Positions 23,552 through 32,740 of a stretch of 64,000 bases of DNA are shown piece by piece. The notes beneath the pieces are model-generated. The model ran no database searches. It worked only from the letters and a program-made list of their open reading frames with translations, and was not told where the DNA came from. The position numbers were made by a program, and so were the translations under genes. Location: contig NZ_OCMT01000004.1 of the NCBI RefSeq assembly GCF_900215335.1, forward strand, positions 310,001 to 374,000. Direction: 5' to 3'. The DNA is from Pedobacter xixiisoli. Lineage in GTDB: Bacteria; Bacteroidota; Bacteroidia; Sphingobacteriales; Sphingobacteriaceae. Position 1 is the first letter of the stretch; each line of letters starts with the position of its first letter.

Positions 23552-25099
23552 TTGGTAAAAGAATTAATAATAGATTCTACTCCCACGGGAGTAACCATAG
23601 CTTTAATAGAAGACAAGCAACTTGTTGAGCTTCACAAAGAACACGTTAACAACAACTACGCTGTAGGCGATATTTATTTAGGCCGCATTAAGAAAATTAT
23701 GCCCGGCCTAAACGCTGCGTTTGTAGATGTTGGTTACGAGAAAGATGCATTTTTGCATTACTTTGATTTAGGCCCTCAGGTTCAATCTCTGATAAAGCTA
23801 ACGAAGATTAGACGTAACGGCACACAGGGCACTTTATTGGATAACTTTAAGTTAGAAGCTGATATCAACAAAGCGGGAAAAATCTCGGAAGTTGTAAGCA
23901 AAAACTTACTGGTACCCGTACAGATTGCCAAAGAACCCATTTCTACTAAAGGTCCCAGATTAAGTTCAGATCTTTCTATTGCAGGAAGATATACTGTGCT
24001 GGTTCCTTTTTCTAATGTAATTTCCATCTCTAAAAAAATCAAGAGCAATACGGAACGTAATCGTTTAAAAAAGATTATTGAAAGTATTAAGCCTAAGAAT
24101 TTTGGGGTAATCATTAGAACAGTTTCTGAGGGAAAGGGCGTTGCCGAATTACAAAAAGACTTACTTGATTCTATTTCCAAATGGGAAAGCTTTATGAAAA
24201 AGCTGCCAGAAACAGAACCTGCTAAGCGTGTTTGGGGTGAAATGGATAGGACATCAACGCTTATCCGCGATATTTTAAGTACCGATTTCACCAACGTATA
24301 TGTAAACGACCAAGCATTATTTGAAGACATTCGTTCTTATGTGCACGAAATCTCTCCAGAGATGGAGCGTATTGTGAAACATTACAAGCACAAAGAACCA
24401 ATTTTTGACCACTTTGGGGTTGAAAAACAAATTAAAAACGGTTTTGGAAAAACTGTGAACTTGGCCGGCGGTGCCTACTTAGTGGTAGAACACACCGAAG
24501 CTTTGCACGTTATAGACGTAAATAGTGGCAATAGAACTGCTAGCAAAGAGAACCAAGAAGAAAATGCACTGCAGGTTAATAAAGAAGCTGCTAAAGAAAT
24601 TGCCCGCCAATTAAGGCTGAGAGATATGGGTGGTATTGTGGTTATCGATTTTATTGATATGCACAAACCCGCCAACAGAAAAGTATTGTTTGACCACTTG
24701 AGAGAGCTGATGCTCTTGGACAGAGCTAAACATACCATTCTGCCTCCTAGTAAATTTGGATTGGTACAAATAACCCGTCAAAGGGTAAGACCAGAAATGA
24801 ACATTGTAACGGTAGAAAAATGCCCTACATGTGACGGAACTGGTGAGATAAAGGCCAGTATTGTATTGATGGACGACATCGAAAGCAATATGACCTATAT
24901 CCTGCGTGAGCAGAACGAAAAAAATATTACGTTATGTGTGCACCCTTACATAGCGGCCTTTATCAAAAAAGGATTGGTTTCTTTACAATGGAAATGGTTC
25001 TTCAAATTTGGGCAACGCGTAAAGGTTAAAGAAGTATCTTCTTATCATTTAACGGAGTTTCACTTCTTGTCTGCTAAAGATGAAGAAATAAAACTCTAA
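23552..25099 (+). CDS. rng: RNase E/G family ribonuclease
   Basis: This endoribonuclease acts in RNA decay and rRNA maturation. It has the S1 domain (YLGRIKKIMPGLNAAFVDVGYEKDAFLH), catalytic Asp residues in VIDVNSGN and VVIDFIDM, and the Zn-link motif CPTCDGTG. At 515 aa it is the short, RNase G-like form without the long E-type tail. The start is a TTG codon (23552-23554), as no ATG fits the conserved N-terminus KELIIDSTPTG. The symbol follows usual naming for the short form. Confidence 0.9.
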   Translation: MVKELIIDSTPTGVTIALIEDKQLVELHKEHVNNNYAVGDIYLGRIKKIMPGLNAAFVDVGYEKDAFLHYFDLGPQVQSLIKLTKIRRNGTQGTLLDNFKLEADINKAGKISEVVSKNLLVPVQIAKEPISTKGPRLSSDLSIAGRYTVLVPFSNVISISKKIKSNTERNRLKKIIESIKPKNFGVIIRTVSEGKGVAELQKDLLDSISKWESFMKKLPETEPAKRVWGEMDRTSTLIRDILSTDFTNVYVNDQALFEDIRSYVHEISPEMERIVKHYKHKEPIFDHFGVEKQIKNGFGKTVNLAGGAYLVVEHTEALHVIDVNSGNRTASKENQEENALQVNKEAAKEIARQLRLRDMGGIVVIDFIDMHKPANRKVLFDHLRELMLLDRAKHTILPPSKFGLVQITRQRVRPEMNIVTVEKCPTCDGTGEIKASIVLMDDIESNMTYILREQNEKNITLCVHPYIAAFIKKGLVSLQWKWFFKFGQRVKVKEVSSYHLTEFHFLSAKDEEIKL

Positions 25100-25106
25100 C
25101 AAGATT

Positions 25107-25137
25107 AAAAGTCTCGATGCGAATCGGGACTTTTTTT
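25107..25137 (+). terminator. Terminator after the RNase E/G gene
   Basis: AAAAGTCTCGAT pairs with ATCGGGACTTTT around a GCGA tetraloop and runs into TTTTTTTG. Confidence 0.85.
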
Positions 25138-25236
25138 GTTTAAAACTTGCCTAGCATTTCCAAGCTATTAAATCTAAATTCGTAGCATATAATGCGGTGA
25201 TCAATCGTAACTCGTCAATCTAAAATCTAAAATCAA

Positions 25237-26616
25237 TTGGCTAAAATCAAATCAGCATATTTCTGTCAGAATTGCGGCTATGAGTCGGCAAAGTGGCTTG
25301 GCAAATGTCCATCTTGTAACGAGTGGAATACTTTCGTGGAAGAAGTGATTGAAAAACCTACTGCAGCTAATTCTGCCGTTTGGAAAACTTCTACAGGAAC
25401 GCAGAGAGTAAATAAACCAAGTAAGTTGGAAGAAATTCAAAGCGCTAGCGAAGATAGGTTACCAACAGGAGACGAAGAGCTAGACAGGGTTTTAGGCGGA
25501 GGATTAGTGCCAGGCTCCGTAACTTTAATTGGTGGAGAACCTGGGATAGGAAAATCTACACTGATGCTACAATTGGCATTAAATATTAAGCAAAAGCGTG
25601 TTTTATACGTATCTGGTGAAGAAAGTGAGCAGCAGATTAAGATGCGAGCCGAAAGGATTACCAAAACCCCGAAAGCCGACTGCTTTATTTTAACTGAAAC
25701 CTCGACGCAAAATATTTTTAAGCAACTGGAACAACTAGAACCAGAAGTATTAATTATTGACTCGATACAAACGTTACATTCGGCACACATCGAATCTACA
25801 CCCGGTAGTGTATCTCAGGTTCGCGAGTGTACAGCCGAATTACTTCGCTTTGCGAAAGAAACAGCCACTCCTATTTTTTTGATTGGCCACATTACCAAAG
25901 ACGGCGCCATTGCCGGCCCTAAAATATTAGAGCATATGGTAGACACCGTTTTGCAGTTTGAAGGCGACAGGCATCACATTTATCGCATTCTACGCTCTAT
26001 CAAAAACAGATTTGGTGCAGCCGCTGAGTTGGGTATTTATGCCATGCATGGCAATGGTTTGAGGGAAGTTTCCAACCCTTCGGAAGTTTTGCTTTCGCAA
26101 CGTGATGAAGAGCTAGGTGGGATTACGATTGGTGCAACTATTGAAGGTGCAAGGCCAATGGTGATAGAAACTCAAGCACTGGTAAGCATTTCCGCTTATG
26201 GCACACCGCAGCGCTCGGCAACGGGTTTTGATACCAAAAGAATGAACATGCTTTTAGCCGTGCTGGAGAAAAGATGTGGATTTCGGTTAAGTGCAAAAGA
26301 TGTATTTTTAAACATCGCAGGTGGTATTAAAGTAGAAGACCCAGCCATTGATTTATCTATCGTTGCCGCTATTATTTCTTCACATGAAGATATTCCTGTA
26401 TCCTCTAAAATCTGTTTTGCGGCAGAAGTAGGTTTGTCTGGAGAGATTAGAGCCGTTAACCGTGTAGAACAAAGGATTTTGGAAGCGGAAAAGCTAGGTT
26501 TCGAAAAAATATTTATCTCAAGTTATAATCTAAAAGGAATTAACAAAGATAAATTTAAGATAGAACTGGTAACTGTTTCAAAAATTGAAGAAGTATTCTC
26601 GGCGTTGTTTGGATAA
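25237..26616 (+). CDS. radA: DNA repair protein RadA (Sms)
   Basis: This RecA-like ATPase processes recombination intermediates. The N-terminal zinc finger is C-x2-C ... C-x2-C (CQNCG, CPSC). Walker A is GGEPGIGKST, the KNRFG motif is present (SIKNRFG), and a Lon-like C-terminal domain begins about residue 290. Its 459-aa length is normal. The start is TTG (25237-25239), since the family begins MAKxKxxYxCxxCG and no ATG is available. Confidence 0.95.
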   Translation: MAKIKSAYFCQNCGYESAKWLGKCPSCNEWNTFVEEVIEKPTAANSAVWKTSTGTQRVNKPSKLEEIQSASEDRLPTGDEELDRVLGGGLVPGSVTLIGGEPGIGKSTLMLQLALNIKQKRVLYVSGEESEQQIKMRAERITKTPKADCFILTETSTQNIFKQLEQLEPEVLIIDSIQTLHSAHIESTPGSVSQVRECTAELLRFAKETATPIFLIGHITKDGAIAGPKILEHMVDTVLQFEGDRHHIYRILRSIKNRFGAAAELGIYAMHGNGLREVSNPSEVLLSQRDEELGGITIGATIEGARPMVIETQALVSISAYGTPQRSATGFDTKRMNMLLAVLEKRCGFRLSAKDVFLNIAGGIKVEDPAIDLSIVAAIISSHEDIPVSSKICFAAEVGLSGEIRAVNRVEQRILEAEKLGFEKIFISSYNLKGINKDKFKIELVTVSKIEEVFSALFG

Positions 26617-26770
26617 GCGGTGATTATCAACATGTAACTATTAAATGATTTTGCTCATTAATTTCGTATCCATACAATATATTACTTGATGTAAGCGTTT
26701 TTTGCTCGGATTGGGGAGTAGTTCAAATGAAAATATAATTGAAGCGGTCGTTATTTAGAAAGGTTTTAAA

Positions 26771-26778
26771 TATCTTTG
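26771..26778 (+). promoter_or_regulatory. -7 box upstream of the DUF4920 gene
   Basis: TATCTTTG is an exact TAnnTTTG, 78 bp before the ATG. The -33 region is not distinct. Confidence 0.45.
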
Positions 26779-26856
26779 TAGCTCAATCTTAACTAAATAG
26801 ACGTGAAACAGCATTAGCTCGCTTCATTAACAAATTAACAACAAAAATATAATCTC

Positions 26857-27321
26857 ATGAAAAAGATAGTACTAAGTTTAGTTTTCTGTGCTTTCGCATC
26901 TTTTGCTTTTGCGCAAGATAAAGTAGAAGGTCAAGTTTTTGGCGAAGGTGTTACCAAAGGCAATATCATTTCTGCCACTGAAGTAAATAGCAAATTAGGT
27001 GCAGCAACTAAAGCTGATATGAAAGTAGAAGGCGAAGTTGTTAACGTTTGCAAGAAAAAAGGTTGTTTCATGACCGTTAAAATTTCTGATAAGGAAACAA
27101 TGTTCGTGAAATTTAAAGACTATGGTTTCTTTATGCCAAAGGATATGGCTCCAGGAACTAAAGTAGTCATTGATGGTTTTGCAGAAAGAAAAGTAACTTC
27201 TGTTGAAGATTTACAGCATTATGCTAAAGACGCAAAAAAATCTGAAGAAGAAATAGCGAAAATTACTGAACCTAAAAAAGAAATCGTTTTTGAAGCGAAG
27301 GGCGCAGTAATTGTAAAATAA
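26857..27321 (+). CDS. DUF4920 secreted protein (154 aa)
   Basis: A signal peptide (to about residue 19, SFAFAQ) is followed by a small beta-rich domain with VCKKKGCFMTVKISD (two Cys spaced by four residues) and VKFKDYGFFMPKD, the hallmark of DUF4920. A metal- or redox-linked role is suggested by the Cys pair but not established. It is a single-gene unit ended by a hairpin. Confidence 0.8.
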   Translation: MKKIVLSLVFCAFASFAFAQDKVEGQVFGEGVTKGNIISATEVNSKLGAATKADMKVEGEVVNVCKKKGCFMTVKISDKETMFVKFKDYGFFMPKDMAPGTKVVIDGFAERKVTSVEDLQHYAKDAKKSEEEIAKITEPKKEIVFEAKGAVIVK

Positions 27322-27357
27322 TTAGAAAGGTTCTCCTTTTTAATATTGATTGATTGA

Positions 27358-27384
27358 AAAGCTCCGAGGCAACTCGGGGCTTTA
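27358..27384 (+). terminator. Terminator after the DUF4920 gene
   Basis: AAAGCTCCGAG pairs with CTCGGGGCTTT around GCAA, then ATTTTTG. Confidence 0.85.
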
Positions 27385-27433
27385 TTTTTGTCCCTATATT
27401 TATTTGTAATAATTTTATTTAATATAGATTTAG

Positions 27434-27450
27434 TTATTAAATTTTTTTAA
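27434..27450 (+). promoter_or_regulatory. AT-rich palindromic motif, candidate ROK operator
   Basis: TTATTAAATTTTTTTAA lies 38 bp before the first gene of the glycan locus and matches 32685-32700 with a one-base gap. The low complexity of the region makes chance similarity possible. Confidence 0.3.
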
Positions 27451-27487
27451 TTATTAAATATTTGAGCTATCTTCACTTTATTAACAA

Positions 27488-28693
27488 ATGAACCCTAATC
27501 AAATGATGAGACTGAACAAAACCGCTTTTTTAATAGCTGGTGCTTGTATTTTAAGTACAAAAACCTTTGCTCAACAACTTACTAAAGCTCAAAATCAAGA
27601 TTTATTAAAAGCAAACCAAGGTGCCATTGTAAAACTTGATGGCTTTTTAACAGAGAAAATAACTCAAATTCCTTTCCAAAAATACCCCACTCCAGGACCA
27701 CAGTATATCATCTCTGACGACCCTGAATATATCCGAGTTCCAGAGGCAATTGCTTTAAAAGAAAGTGTAGTTCCAGGGGCGGTTCGTTTTTACCTATACA
27801 ACGTAAACGGCGTTAAGGAACCTAAACAAATTGATAGGAAAATCATTGCGATGATTAAAAATACTGGCAAGGCTCCTATGCGTATTAAAATGTTAAAATA
27901 TGTGTCGCAAGCACCAAGCACCAATTATTTTAAGTTGGGAAAAGAGGGTTTAGCTTCATTTTTAGCAGCGCAGCCTAGCGAAGAGGTTCGCATTATAAAG
28001 CCTGGTGACGCTGTACCTATTGACGAGAAATTGGAAAAATACATCGTTAAATATGATGAACTGGTACATGGATTTTATGAGTTTTTAGTAGACCAACCCG
28101 CAGAAATCACCGTATTGCAAACAGATCTTAAAACTAGCGGAAAAGATGCATTGAAAAGAATTACTAATGTATTGCCTCCAAAAACAAAAAGCGGAGCTGG
28201 TAGAGGTTTGTATGGCGTGAGCAACTATCATGTAAGTAATACTACAGTTATTGATACGAAGAATGGTACATCTTCATTGGTAATTGCGGATGGCGTTAAC
28301 GACCCGTGGATTATTGGTAGAGAAGGAACCACTGGACAACAAGCTAAATTAGCAGGCAATTATGGTGTAATCTATGATGTAGAATTAAAGTGGAAAAGCA
28401 CTGACGGTAAAGGATTGGCTTTAATTACTTGGAATTCTCGCTCTGCGGATAACCAGTGGTGTAGTGGAATGGCAGCTGCCATGAAAGTAAGTGAAGGCAA
28501 ATTTAAAGATGGAATTATTCAGTTGCCAAAAGACCAACTGGTAACCAAAGCTGCACCAGAAGCAGTGTTAATTCAAGTATTTAAACCAGCTGCAAATGGC
28601 GAAGAGCAAACCATTAAGCTAACCTACTCGCCTCCTGGCGCATCTTGCTTACCAACCCCATTAATTTTAGTGCCTGTTGATTTAAATCCATAA
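27488..28693 (+). CDS. Secreted protein of unknown function, first gene of the glycan locus (401 aa)
   Basis: A signal peptide ends near residue 29 (KTFAQQ). The remainder is beta-rich, with three Trp-containing segments near the C-terminus (DPWIIGREG, VELKWKSTDG, LITWNSRSADNQWC). No enzyme signature was recognised. The start could also be one of the Met codons at positions 6-7. It is 2 nt upstream of an esterase gene and so belongs to the glycan operon. A surface glycan-binding or structural role is possible but is a guess. Confidence 0.6.
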   Translation: MNPNQMMRLNKTAFLIAGACILSTKTFAQQLTKAQNQDLLKANQGAIVKLDGFLTEKITQIPFQKYPTPGPQYIISDDPEYIRVPEAIALKESVVPGAVRFYLYNVNGVKEPKQIDRKIIAMIKNTGKAPMRIKMLKYVSQAPSTNYFKLGKEGLASFLAAQPSEEVRIIKPGDAVPIDEKLEKYIVKYDELVHGFYEFLVDQPAEITVLQTDLKTSGKDALKRITNVLPPKTKSGAGRGLYGVSNYHVSNTTVIDTKNGTSSLVIADGVNDPWIIGREGTTGQQAKLAGNYGVIYDVELKWKSTDGKGLALITWNSRSADNQWCSGMAAAMKVSEGKFKDGIIQLPKDQLVTKAAPEAVLIQVFKPAANGEEQTIKLTYSPPGASCLPTPLILVPVDLNP

Positions 28694-28695
28694 CC

Positions 28696-29496
28696 ATGAG
28701 GTTTAGCTTTCAACTTATTTTGATTTTAATCTTGGGTGTGTTTAATGCGCATGCCCAAGATCTTTTGACTATTCCTTCAAAGAAAAACCTGAAGCAAGTT
28801 GATTCGGTTCTAGTCTTTAAACCGCAACAGCAAAATTTAGACAAGTATCCTGTTGTTTATCTTTTACACGGCCATAATGCCAATTACAAAAGTTGGAGCA
28901 AACTCACCGATCTACAAAAGCTGGCTAATCAATATCAATTTATTATCGTTTGTCCCGATGGATTGAAAAAAAGTTGGTATCTAAATTCTCCAAATAAAGA
29001 TAGCTTGCAGTATGAAACTTTCTTTTTAGAAGAGCTCATGCCTGCTATTAACCAAAAATATAAGGTAGATCATAACAATGTATTTATTACTGGAGCAAGT
29101 ATGGGTGGTTTCGGAGCAATGTATATGATGACCAAATATCCGCAACTATTTGCTGGAGCAGGAAGCACCTCTGGTGTTTTGAACCTCCGTTATTCAGCTT
29201 TCAGAAAAACAACCATTGCTTATCTGATAGGTACTTACGATGACAAAAACAAGCTTTACGATGATTACTCTCCTGTAAATAACCTGCAAGCATTACAAGG
29301 TTTAAATAAAGCGTTAATTTTTGATACCGGCACCGAAGATTATCTATACATCACCAGTAAGCAATTTAGGCAAAAGTGCGATGACCTGAAGATCAAAGCA
29401 ACTTACATTGCACAACCAGGAGGCCATACTGGCGGATACTGGAGTAAATCCATCATCAGACATTTCGAGTTTTTTGCTGAACATCTCAAGAAATAA
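28696..29496 (+). CDS. Secreted esterase, alpha/beta hydrolase of the esterase D type (266 aa)
   Basis: After a signal peptide (1-20) comes an esterase-family fold: LLHGHNANYKSW, GASMGG with S135 as nucleophile, D215 (GTEDYLY) and H244 (PGGHTGG) completing the triad. The family includes feruloyl and acetyl esterases, so it likely removes acyl groups from the glycan. The next gene starts 4 nt after its stop, so the genes are co-transcribed. Confidence 0.85.
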   Translation: MRFSFQLILILILGVFNAHAQDLLTIPSKKNLKQVDSVLVFKPQQQNLDKYPVVYLLHGHNANYKSWSKLTDLQKLANQYQFIIVCPDGLKKSWYLNSPNKDSLQYETFFLEELMPAINQKYKVDHNNVFITGASMGGFGAMYMMTKYPQLFAGAGSTSGVLNLRYSAFRKTTIAYLIGTYDDKNKLYDDYSPVNNLQALQGLNKALIFDTGTEDYLYITSKQFRQKCDDLKIKATYIAQPGGHTGGYWSKSIIRHFEFFAEHLKK

Positions 29497-29500
29497 TTCC

Positions 29501-31354
29501 ATGAAAATTCTAATTAAGACGCTATTCTTATTGGCTACTACTGCTTTTCTTGCTGTTGCCCAAGAAGAAAACAAACTAGCCTTAATTCCACAGCCATCTC
29601 AATTAACTATCGGCAAATCAACATTTAAATTAAGTTTGCTGACTAGCATTTCTTTGCCAAAAGAAAGAGAACATACGGAGCTAATTAACCACTTTAAAGA
29701 ACAACTTTCTTCTGCATTAAATACGAAGATTAAAACGACAGCAAATGCATTAAGCAAAAACAACATTTCGTTTTCTATCAAATCTGGCTTAGCGAAAGAG
29801 GGCTATGAGCTAAAAGTTTCAAAAGATAAAATTGTAATCAGCGCAGCTCAACCTTCGGGTTGGTTTTATGGCTGGCAAACTTTAATGCAATTGGTTCGAT
29901 TGAATTTACAAGGAGCCAGCAGCGTAATCCCAGAAGCTAGTATTAAAGACGAACCCAAATTTGCTTGGCGAGGTTTGATGATTGATGTAAGCAGACATTT
30001 TTTCGGTAAAGATGTGTTGAAACGATACATCGACCAAATGGCGAAATATAAATTGAACGTACTTCATTTACATTTAACCGATAATCAGGGCTGGAGACTT
30101 GAAATTAAGCAATTGCCAAAGCTAACGAGCGTTGGTGCATGGCGGGTGCCTAGAACAGGGTACTGGAGTGGTATGCCCGCACCGGAGCCAGGAGAGGTTG
30201 CTACCTATGGTGGATATTATAGCCAAGAAGACATTAAGGAGCTGGTAGCTTATGCGAAACAACGCTTTGTAGATATTGTGCCAGAAATTGATTTACCCGG
30301 ACATAGCTTGGCTTTTGTGGCATCATATCCTGAAGTTTCCTGCACCAAAACACCACAGCAAGTTTTGGCCGGCGACCCATGGAATGCCAAAAGAACCAAT
30401 GTAGTTTGCGTGGGCAATGATTCAACTTATACCAAAATAGACCAAATCATCGGTGAAATTGCTGCAATTTTTCCATCGAAATATATTCATATTGGCGGCG
30501 ACGAGGTGACCAGAAATTATTGGAGCAATTGCAAGGTTTGTCAAAGCAGAATTACAAGCGAAGGACTTAATAATGTTGACGAACTGCAAAGCTACTTCGT
30601 GAATCGCGTTGCGAAAATGGTTAAATCTAAAGGTAAAACACCAATTGGATGGTATGAAACTTTAGAAAAAGGGCTAGATACCGGCATTGTACAAATGAGC
30701 TGGAAGGATGAAAAAGGAGCGGTAAAATCATCAAATGTTGGACAGAAAGTAGTTTTAACACCTGCCTTTTTAACTTATCTGGATTTTTATCAAGGTGATC
30801 CTTTTTTAGAAAATGCTCCTTTTACGGTAAATCGATTGAGCAACACTTACAAGTTTAATCCGCTGCCAGAAGGTATTAATGCTAAAAATGTAATTGGTGG
30901 ACAAGGCAGTTTATGGACGGAACAAGTTCCGAACGAACGTAAATTACAATTTATGACCTGGCCTAGAGGCTTTGCTTTAGCCGAAAATCTTTGGTCTAAT
31001 GCTCCAAAAGTTAGTTGGCCAATATTCCTTAAAAAAATAGAAGCACATTTGCCATTACTGACTTTAGACAGCACCAACTACAGCAATTATTTTTACGACC
31101 CTATGGTAAGTGCAAAGAAGGCTGAAAATGGAGACGTTGTGTTAAGTATCGATACAGAGGTGCCTGATGTTAGCGTATTCTATGCGTTTGACGACACAGA
31201 CCCAGACCAGTTTTACCCAAAATATAAGGGACAAGCAATTCAAATTCCGAAAGGTGCGAAGACAATTAGAATGGTTAGCTACAGAGGAGACAAGCAAAAA
31301 AGCAGAATCGTGAAACTGCCAATTAGCGAGCTAAAGAAAAGAGCGAAACTTTAA
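29501..31354 (+). CDS. Beta-N-acetylhexosaminidase, GH20 (617 aa)
   Basis: The enzyme releases terminal GlcNAc or GalNAc by substrate-assisted catalysis. A signal peptide (1-20) precedes the GH20b domain (22-150) and the TIM barrel (AWRGLMIDVSRHF, HLHLTDNQGWRLEI) with the catalytic pair D334-E335 in HIGGDEV. The C-terminus has a CHB_HEX-like domain (about 540-617). The ATG at 29501 directly precedes the signal peptide; an earlier in-frame ATG overlaps the esterase gene and is rejected. The stop overlaps the convergent ROK gene by 4 nt. Confidence 0.93.
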   Translation: MKILIKTLFLLATTAFLAVAQEENKLALIPQPSQLTIGKSTFKLSLLTSISLPKEREHTELINHFKEQLSSALNTKIKTTANALSKNNISFSIKSGLAKEGYELKVSKDKIVISAAQPSGWFYGWQTLMQLVRLNLQGASSVIPEASIKDEPKFAWRGLMIDVSRHFFGKDVLKRYIDQMAKYKLNVLHLHLTDNQGWRLEIKQLPKLTSVGAWRVPRTGYWSGMPAPEPGEVATYGGYYSQEDIKELVAYAKQRFVDIVPEIDLPGHSLAFVASYPEVSCTKTPQQVLAGDPWNAKRTNVVCVGNDSTYTKIDQIIGEIAAIFPSKYIHIGGDEVTRNYWSNCKVCQSRITSEGLNNVDELQSYFVNRVAKMVKSKGKTPIGWYETLEKGLDTGIVQMSWKDEKGAVKSSNVGQKVVLTPAFLTYLDFYQGDPFLENAPFTVNRLSNTYKFNPLPEGINAKNVIGGQGSLWTEQVPNERKLQFMTWPRGFALAENLWSNAPKVSWPIFLKKIEAHLPLLTLDSTNYSNYFYDPMVSAKKAENGDVVLSIDTEVPDVSVFYAFDDTDPDQFYPKYKGQAIQIPKGAKTIRMVSYRGDKQKSRIVKLPISELKKRAKL

Positions 31355-32565
31355 ACGAGCCCGAGTAGTCGGTTTCTTACCAACAAACAAGCGCCCACTA
31401 CTCCTGCTTTTTCTCCTAATTTCGACATTTTTAACTGCGTGTCGTTATTTACCAAACTTAGCGAAAACTTGTTTAAAGCACTTTTTATCGGTAGCCTGAT
31501 ATATTCGCCCGTTTCGGCTAAACTTCCGCCAAGTATGACCATTTCTGGATTAAAAATGTTGATGAGCACTGCAATACCTTTACCTAGTTTCTCTCCAACT
31601 TCTGCCACTAGTTCAATGGCCAAAACATCGTCTTTGATGGCCGCTTCAATAATGTCACTTAGTTTAATATCATCTGCCGGCATGTTAGAGAGCACAGAAG
31701 TAGATCCTTCGATCAGTTTCTCCTTAAACTTTCTCACTAAAGCCCAACCAGAAACTTCGGTTTCCAGACATCCTTTTTTACCGCAGCTACACAATATTTC
31801 GTTGTTAAAAAACGGGATATGTCCAAACTCGCCTGCAAAACCAGATTTTCCGTAATACAGCTGGCTGCTAATCATGATACCGACACCCATTCCGTAATCC
31901 ATATTTAAGAAGAGCACATTTTCTTCCTCATGAACTACACCAGCCGAAAATTCACCAAAAGCCATGGCCCTCGAATCGTTTTCTAAGAAGATGCGCAAAC
32001 CAATGTTACGTTCTATTACCCTACTAAGTGGTTCTTCGTTGAAATGGAAAAAGCTATAACTATAACCTGTAGCGTAGTTAATGCGCCCAGATAAATTTAG
32101 GCCAGCGCCTAATATTTTTTCTCTCTTAACCGGCGCTTCTTTTATAAAATTATTAATAAGCTCACAAAGCTGATTTAGAGACTCTTCGTTATTATTTAAG
32201 CTATATGGAATGTTAGATTTTACGTGAACCAAGTTCTTCTGTAAATCTGTTAAACCAATATTGATATGTGACTTTTTAACATCAATGCCCAAGAAATAGC
32301 CCGATTCCATTACCAATCCATAGATATTTGGTTTTCTACCTCCGCGAGATTGCAGTTTACCAAAGTCTTTTACCAAGCCCTCAGCAATTAAATCATTCAA
32401 TACATTGTTGATTTTAGGCGTACTTAAGCCCAATTCTCCGCACAAATCTGCTATAGTAGAATTGCCATTTTTACTAAAATAAGCCACAATAGCCTTCTTT
32501 ATCGTAATGTTTTTATAAGCAACTCCTGATATATTTTCGTCACCGAGCTCGTTAAAAAAAGTCAT
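31351..32565 (-). CDS. ROK-family transcriptional regulator (NagC/XylR-like, 404 aa)
   Basis: An N-terminal winged HTH (residues 20-80, SKNGNSTIADLCGELGLSTPKINNVL) is joined to a ROK sugar-kinase-like domain (LGIDVKKSHINIGL, ENDSRAMAFGE, and the zinc motif CSCGKKGCLE). ROK repressors of this layout sense sugars such as GlcNAc, matching the GH20 next door. It is the only minus-strand gene in the glycan locus and reads away from the gene at 32741, so it most likely regulates the locus and itself. Confidence 0.88.
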   Translation of the reverse strand: MTFFNELGDENISGVAYKNITIKKAIVAYFSKNGNSTIADLCGELGLSTPKINNVLNDLIAEGLVKDFGKLQSRGGRKPNIYGLVMESGYFLGIDVKKSHINIGLTDLQKNLVHVKSNIPYSLNNNEESLNQLCELINNFIKEAPVKREKILGAGLNLSGRINYATGYSYSFFHFNEEPLSRVIERNIGLRIFLENDSRAMAFGEFSAGVVHEEENVLFLNMDYGMGVGIMISSQLYYGKSGFAGEFGHIPFFNNEILCSCGKKGCLETEVSGWALVRKFKEKLIEGSTSVLSNMPADDIKLSDIIEAAIKDDVLAIELVAEVGEKLGKGIAVLINIFNPEMVILGGSLAETGEYIRLPIKSALNKFSLSLVNNDTQLKMSKLGEKAGVVGACLLVRNRLLGLV

Positions 32566-32684
32566 TTTCTAATATTTTTTAAAAATCAAAATTAAAATAA
32601 TATCTCATTTAAACTAGCAAACAAATAGATTTTATATATAAACATGGCCTTTGAAAAAATTAAAATTTAAAAAAATGACACAAC

Positions 32685-32700
32685 TTATTAATTTTTTTAA
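32685..32700 (+). promoter_or_regulatory. AT-rich palindromic motif, candidate ROK operator
   Basis: TTATTAATTTTTTTAA in the ROK / NAGPA intergenic region matches 27434-27450 apart from one missing A. A related run, TAATATTTTTTAAAAA, lies next to the ROK start codon near 32570. A -7-like TATATTTA follows at 32710. Confidence 0.3.
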
Positions 32701-32740
32701 AAAAGTATCTATATTTACACTATAACTAACAGACAAGCTG

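Noticed and set aside
23782..24330. 182-codon open frame on the minus strand inside the RNase E/G gene
   Set aside because: It is antisense to a well-conserved gene, has no family likeness or promoter, and arises from codon bias of the real gene.
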